This document shows, piece after piece, positions 61,316 through 64,000 of a stretch of DNA of 64,000 nucleotides. The notes under the pieces were generated by a model. That model was given only the letters and a program-made list of their open reading frames with translations, made no database searches and was not told the origin of the DNA. Every line of letters begins with the position of its first letter. Position 1 is the stretch's first letter. Origin of the DNA: Martinezella lusitana. Lineage in GTDB: Bacteria; Pseudomonadota; Alphaproteobacteria; Rhizobiales; Rhizobiaceae. The position numbers and the translations under genes are program-made. The stretch covers positions 62,001 through 126,000 of the forward strand of contig NZ_JAFEVL010000066.1 in NCBI RefSeq assembly GCF_016901135.1, in the 5' to 3' direction.

Positions 61316-62353
61316 ATGGCGGAAATCAAGTCTCACGAATTTGACGGATTCCTCCAAAATGCCGCGCGCAACTACCGCCTCTTCGTCATATACGGCCCCG
61401 ATCGCGGCCTGGTTTCCGAACGCGCAACTCAAATCGCGGTCAAGACCGGCGTCGATCTGAAGGACCCTTTTTCCGTTATCAAGCTCGATGTTACCGACCT
61501 GCAGAGCGATGCAGGCCGCCTGCTCGACGAAGTCAATGCCATCGGCCTCTTTGGCGGCGAGAAGCTCGTCTGGATTCGCGGCGCCGCCAACGAAAAAGCC
61601 CTGATCGATTCGTTGCAGATCATCACCGACAATCCGCCGGATGCCAGCTTTGTCATCATCGAGGCAGGCGATCTCAAGAAGGGGTCCGGACTGCGCAAGG
61701 TGGCCGAACCGTCTCGCGCGGTCGCGACAATTCCCTGCTATGCGGACGATATTCGCGCGCTCAACGGTCTCATCGATACTGAGCTGGCAAATGAAAATCT
61801 GCGCATCACGCCTGCGGCCCGCCAGGTGCTGCTGGAGCTTCTCGGCGGCGATCGTATTGCCTCGCGCAACGAGGTCCGCAAGCTGGCACTCTATTGCCGC
61901 GGGCAGGGCACGATCGAGGAAGGGCATGTCACCGATATTATCGGCGATGCCAGCGCGATCTCCACGGACGACGCCATCGACGCCATACTGAAGGGCGATT
62001 CGGAGGCGTTCCTGCATGCCATGCAGAAGATCGCCACCTCGAAGACGCCGATGTTTCTCGTGCTGCAGGGCTGCCTGAGGCAATTTCAATTGCTCGATAC
62101 GATGCGGGCCGAAATGGACGAAAAGCGGCTGGCGCCGGCGCAGGTCATGCAGACACTTGGGCGCCACCTGCATTTTCGCCGCAAGCCGATCATCGAGCAG
62201 GCACTCAAGACCTGGACAGCGCCAGCCATTGCCCGCGAAATGAACAGGCTGCAATCCGCCATCCTACAGACGCGCCAGCGCGCCAGCCTCGAAGATACAA
62301 TCGCCACCCAGACTCTGCTGGCAACGACGCTGCAATCCGCCCGCAAGGGCTGA
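61316..62353 (+). CDS. holA: DNA polymerase III, delta subunit
   Basis: A 345-residue clamp-loader subunit. It begins KSHEFDGFLQNAARNYRLFVIYGPDRGLVSERA and has LFGGEKLVWIRGA and CGQGTIEEGHV-like segments and the LETQ-type C-terminal collar. Delta opens the sliding clamp during loading. Starts 13 bases after lptE stops. A degenerate parS-like word overlaps its stop. Confidence 0.95.
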   Translation: MAEIKSHEFDGFLQNAARNYRLFVIYGPDRGLVSERATQIAVKTGVDLKDPFSVIKLDVTDLQSDAGRLLDEVNAIGLFGGEKLVWIRGAANEKALIDSLQIITDNPPDASFVIIEAGDLKKGSGLRKVAEPSRAVATIPCYADDIRALNGLIDTELANENLRITPAARQVLLELLGGDRIASRNEVRKLALYCRGQGTIEEGHVTDIIGDASAISTDDAIDAILKGDSEAFLHAMQKIATSKTPMFLVLQGCLRQFQLLDTMRAEMDEKRLAPAQVMQTLGRHLHFRRKPIIEQALKTWTAPAIAREMNRLQSAILQTRQRASLEDTIATQTLLATTLQSARKG

Positions 62354-62369
62354 TGTTTCACGGGAAATA
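62354..62369. promoter_or_regulatory. Degenerate parS-like site
   Basis: TGTTTCACGGGAAATA matches the parS consensus at 14 of 16 positions, with changes at positions 10 and 15. It is just after holA and 100 bases from parB. Real binding would be weaker than at 32542. Confidence 0.4.
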
Positions 62370-62430
62370 TGATGCGCGCATCAGGCTTCACAGGAGCGCC
62401 GGCACGCGCTATCCCATTGTTTTTACACAG

Positions 62431-62472
62431 CTCCGGACGAAAGACGGTTGCACGTTTTTCCTGGAATTGCTC
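62431..62472. repeat. Second copy of the palindromic dispersed repeat
   Basis: CTCCGGACGAAAGACGG and TTTTTCCTGGAATTGC, the reverse orientation of the copy at 48237-48280 with several changes. It abuts the parB stop. Confidence 0.6.
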
Positions 62473-63356
62473 TAGCGCCGCTCCAACAGCCGGCAAATCT
62501 CTTCCAGCTGCTCAAGGGTCTTGTAGGATATCTTCACCTGGCCGCCATTGCCGCGATGGTTGATTGCGACTTCCAGTCCGAGCGCATCGGACAGGGTACG
62601 CTCGAGCGCCAGCGTATCGGAATCCTTCTCGTCCTTGCGAGCGCCTGCGGGACGGGGATCGTTCTGGGCCTTGATGTCGTTCTGCGCCAGACGCTCGGCA
62701 TCGCGGACCGACATGCCCTTGGAAACGATCGTGCGGGCAAGCGTCGCTGGATCGGAGGTCGACACCAGCGCGCGCGCATGACCGGCAGAAAGGCTACCGG
62801 CGGCGAGCATATCGCGCACTTGATCCGGAAGCTTCAGAAGACGCAGGGAGTTGGCAACATGGCTGCGGCTCTTGCCGATGATCTCGCCGAGATCATTTTG
62901 GGTATAGCCGTGCTCGGCAATCAACTGCTCATAGCCCAGCGCCTCTTCCAGCGGATTGAGATCCGCGCGCTGAACATTTTCGACAATGGCAATTTCCAGC
63001 GCGGTCTTGTCGTCGACATCGCGAACGATGACCGGGATTTCGATCAGACCGGCCAGCTGCGCCGCGCGCCAACGTCTTTCGCCGGCTATTATTTCATAGC
63101 GATCGGTCGAAACCGGGCGAACCACGACCGGCTGCACAATGCCGTGCTGGCGAATGGAGCTGGCGAGATCATGCAACTCGGTTTCGTCGAAATAACGACG
63201 GGGATTTCGCGGGTTGCGGGCGATGAATTCGATCGGCACCATGCGATCCGGATTGACCGACGGTCTTCCAACATCCACCGGCGTCGGCTGGTCCATCTCT
63301 CCGATAAGAGCCGCCAATCCGCGCCCAAGACGCCGCTTCGAAAGATCATCATTCAT
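62472..63356 (-). CDS. parB: Chromosome partitioning protein ParB
   Basis: A 294-residue CTP-binding clamp that loads at parS. RRLGRGLAALIGE (8-20) is the ParA-contact segment, GERRWRAAQLAG forms the nuclease-like CTP site, and KSRSHVANSLRLLKLP the helix-turn-helix for parS. The C-terminal dimer domain is present. Start ATG 63356 is chosen over GTG 63365. It lies directly after parA, with which it segregates origins. Confidence 0.97.
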   Translation of the reverse strand: MNDDLSKRRLGRGLAALIGEMDQPTPVDVGRPSVNPDRMVPIEFIARNPRNPRRYFDETELHDLASSIRQHGIVQPVVVRPVSTDRYEIIAGERRWRAAQLAGLIEIPVIVRDVDDKTALEIAIVENVQRADLNPLEEALGYEQLIAEHGYTQNDLGEIIGKSRSHVANSLRLLKLPDQVRDMLAAGSLSAGHARALVSTSDPATLARTIVSKGMSVRDAERLAQNDIKAQNDPRPAGARKDEKDSDTLALERTLSDALGLEVAINHRGNGGQVKISYKTLEQLEEICRLLERR

Positions 63357-63387
63357 CGCCGACACTCACTCTGAAACAAACACTATA

Positions 63388-64000
63388 TCAGGCTGCAGCC
63401 TTACGCTGCCTCTCCCGTTGAATCACTTCCGACGCCAACTGCAAATAAGCTTGGCTGCCCGCGCATTTCAGGTCGTAGAGAATTGCCGGCTTGCCATAAG
63501 AGGGGGCCTCGGACACGCGGACGTTGCGCGGAATCAACGTATGGTAGACCTTTTCGCCCAAATGCGTGCGAACGTCGTTCACGACCTGCTGCGCGAGATT
63601 GTTGCGGGAATCGAACATTGTCAACACAATACCCTGAATGTCGAGCGATGGATTGACGGTACGCCGAACCTGATCCACCGTCTCAAGCAACTGACTAAGG
63701 CCTTCAAGAGCGAAGAACTCGCATTGAAGCGGCACCAACACCGAATGTGCGGCCGCCATGGCATTCATGGTTAACAAATTAAAAGAAGGCGGGCAATCGA
63801 CCAATATATAAGAGAAGGCGAGGGCGTCTGAGCCGGACAGTGCACGCCGAAGCCGAAAGACGCGGTCCGGCTGCTGCGCAATTTCCATCTCGACGCCAAG
63901 CAGGTCCATTGTCGATGGCACGATAAAGAGGTTCGGCACGGCAGTTTCGAGAACCGTTTCCAGGATCGTATGCGTACCGGTCAAAAGGTCATAGGAGGAA
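63388..64000 (-). CDS. parA: Chromosome partitioning ATPase ParA (truncated at window end)
   Basis: The C-terminal 203 residues of ParA; the P-loop and start lie beyond the right edge. Visible parts are LTGTHTILETVLETAVPNLFIVP, the Walker B-like YILVDCPPSFNLLTMNAMAAAH and VRVSEAPSYGKPAILYDL. ParA binds DNA and follows ParB to move the origin. The stop is 31 bases from the parB start. Confidence 0.96.
   Translation of the reverse strand, partial: SSYDLLTGTHTILETVLETAVPNLFIVPSTMDLLGVEMEIAQQPDRVFRLRRALSGSDALAFSYILVDCPPSFNLLTMNAMAAAHSVLVPLQCEFFALEGLSQLLETVDQVRRTVNPSLDIQGIVLTMFDSRNNLAQQVVNDVRTHLGEKVYHTLIPRNVRVSEAPSYGKPAILYDLKCAGSQAYLQLASEVIQRERQRKAAA

Overview
The window is ordinary chromosomal backbone of an alphaproteobacterium of the Rhizobiaceae, most likely the genus Rhizobium. 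This rests on remembered gene order and protein similarity (rplU-rpmA-obgE-proBA-nadD, rsfS-rlmH, leuS-lptE-holA-parB-parA, imuA-imuB-dnaE2, TrcR, long NAD-glutamate dehydrogenase), on GTTC-N7-GTTC as LexA box, and on GC-rich codon use. No search could be run, so the species is open.

Layout. Positions 1-2.9 kb look accessory: a truncated flavin-reductase-like gene, an HxlR regulator, an Asp-nucleophile alpha/beta hydrolase behind two near-identical operator-like repeats, and a cupin, ending at tRNA-Ser(CGA). From 3.3 to 9.7 kb lie rplU, rpmA, two GNAT acetyltransferases, obgE, proB, proA and nadD, mostly with overlapping or touching ends. At 9.73-9.88 kb on the minus strand sits a probable small RNA with three hairpins, each displaying an anti-Shine-Dalgarno loop. 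A modABC molybdate transporter with a short ModE-like regulator follows. From 13.5 to 19.9 kb come DUF1330, rsfS (apparently starting at CTG), rlmH, an EnvC-like factor, ctpA, a divergent polysaccharide deacetylase and rppH, a ribosome and envelope growth cluster. Bfd and bacterioferritin (20-20.7 kb) are followed by the SOS mutasome imuA-imuB-dnaE2 (20.9-26.7 kb) with a LexA box.

From 26.9 to 38.2 kb there is a mixed stretch: a zincin, DUF1737, a CitE-like lyase, leuD, a sugar isomerase-like protein, leuB (followed by a parS site), PAP2 phosphatase, an ArsR regulator with an SDR and a palindromic operator, Dps, asd and a lytic transglycosylase. From 38.3 to 56 kb come carbonic anhydrase, pdxY, the 1596-residue glutamate dehydrogenase, an MFS transporter, purH, a heparinase-like protein, rsmB, htpX, an SDHAF4-like protein, a hydrolase and acs. 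The last part holds TrcR, yggS, leuS, lptE, holA, parB and a truncated parA.

Several dispersed palindromic repeat families sit in the gaps (27.6, 29.8-30.0, 31.1-31.3, 46.4-46.6, 48.2, 57.0-57.2 and 62.4 kb). No CRISPR array, prophage, transposase or rRNA was seen. The best leads are the anti-SD small RNA, the CTG-initiated rsfS, the parS sites, the tandem operators beside HxlR, and the 155-base imuA/imuB overlap.
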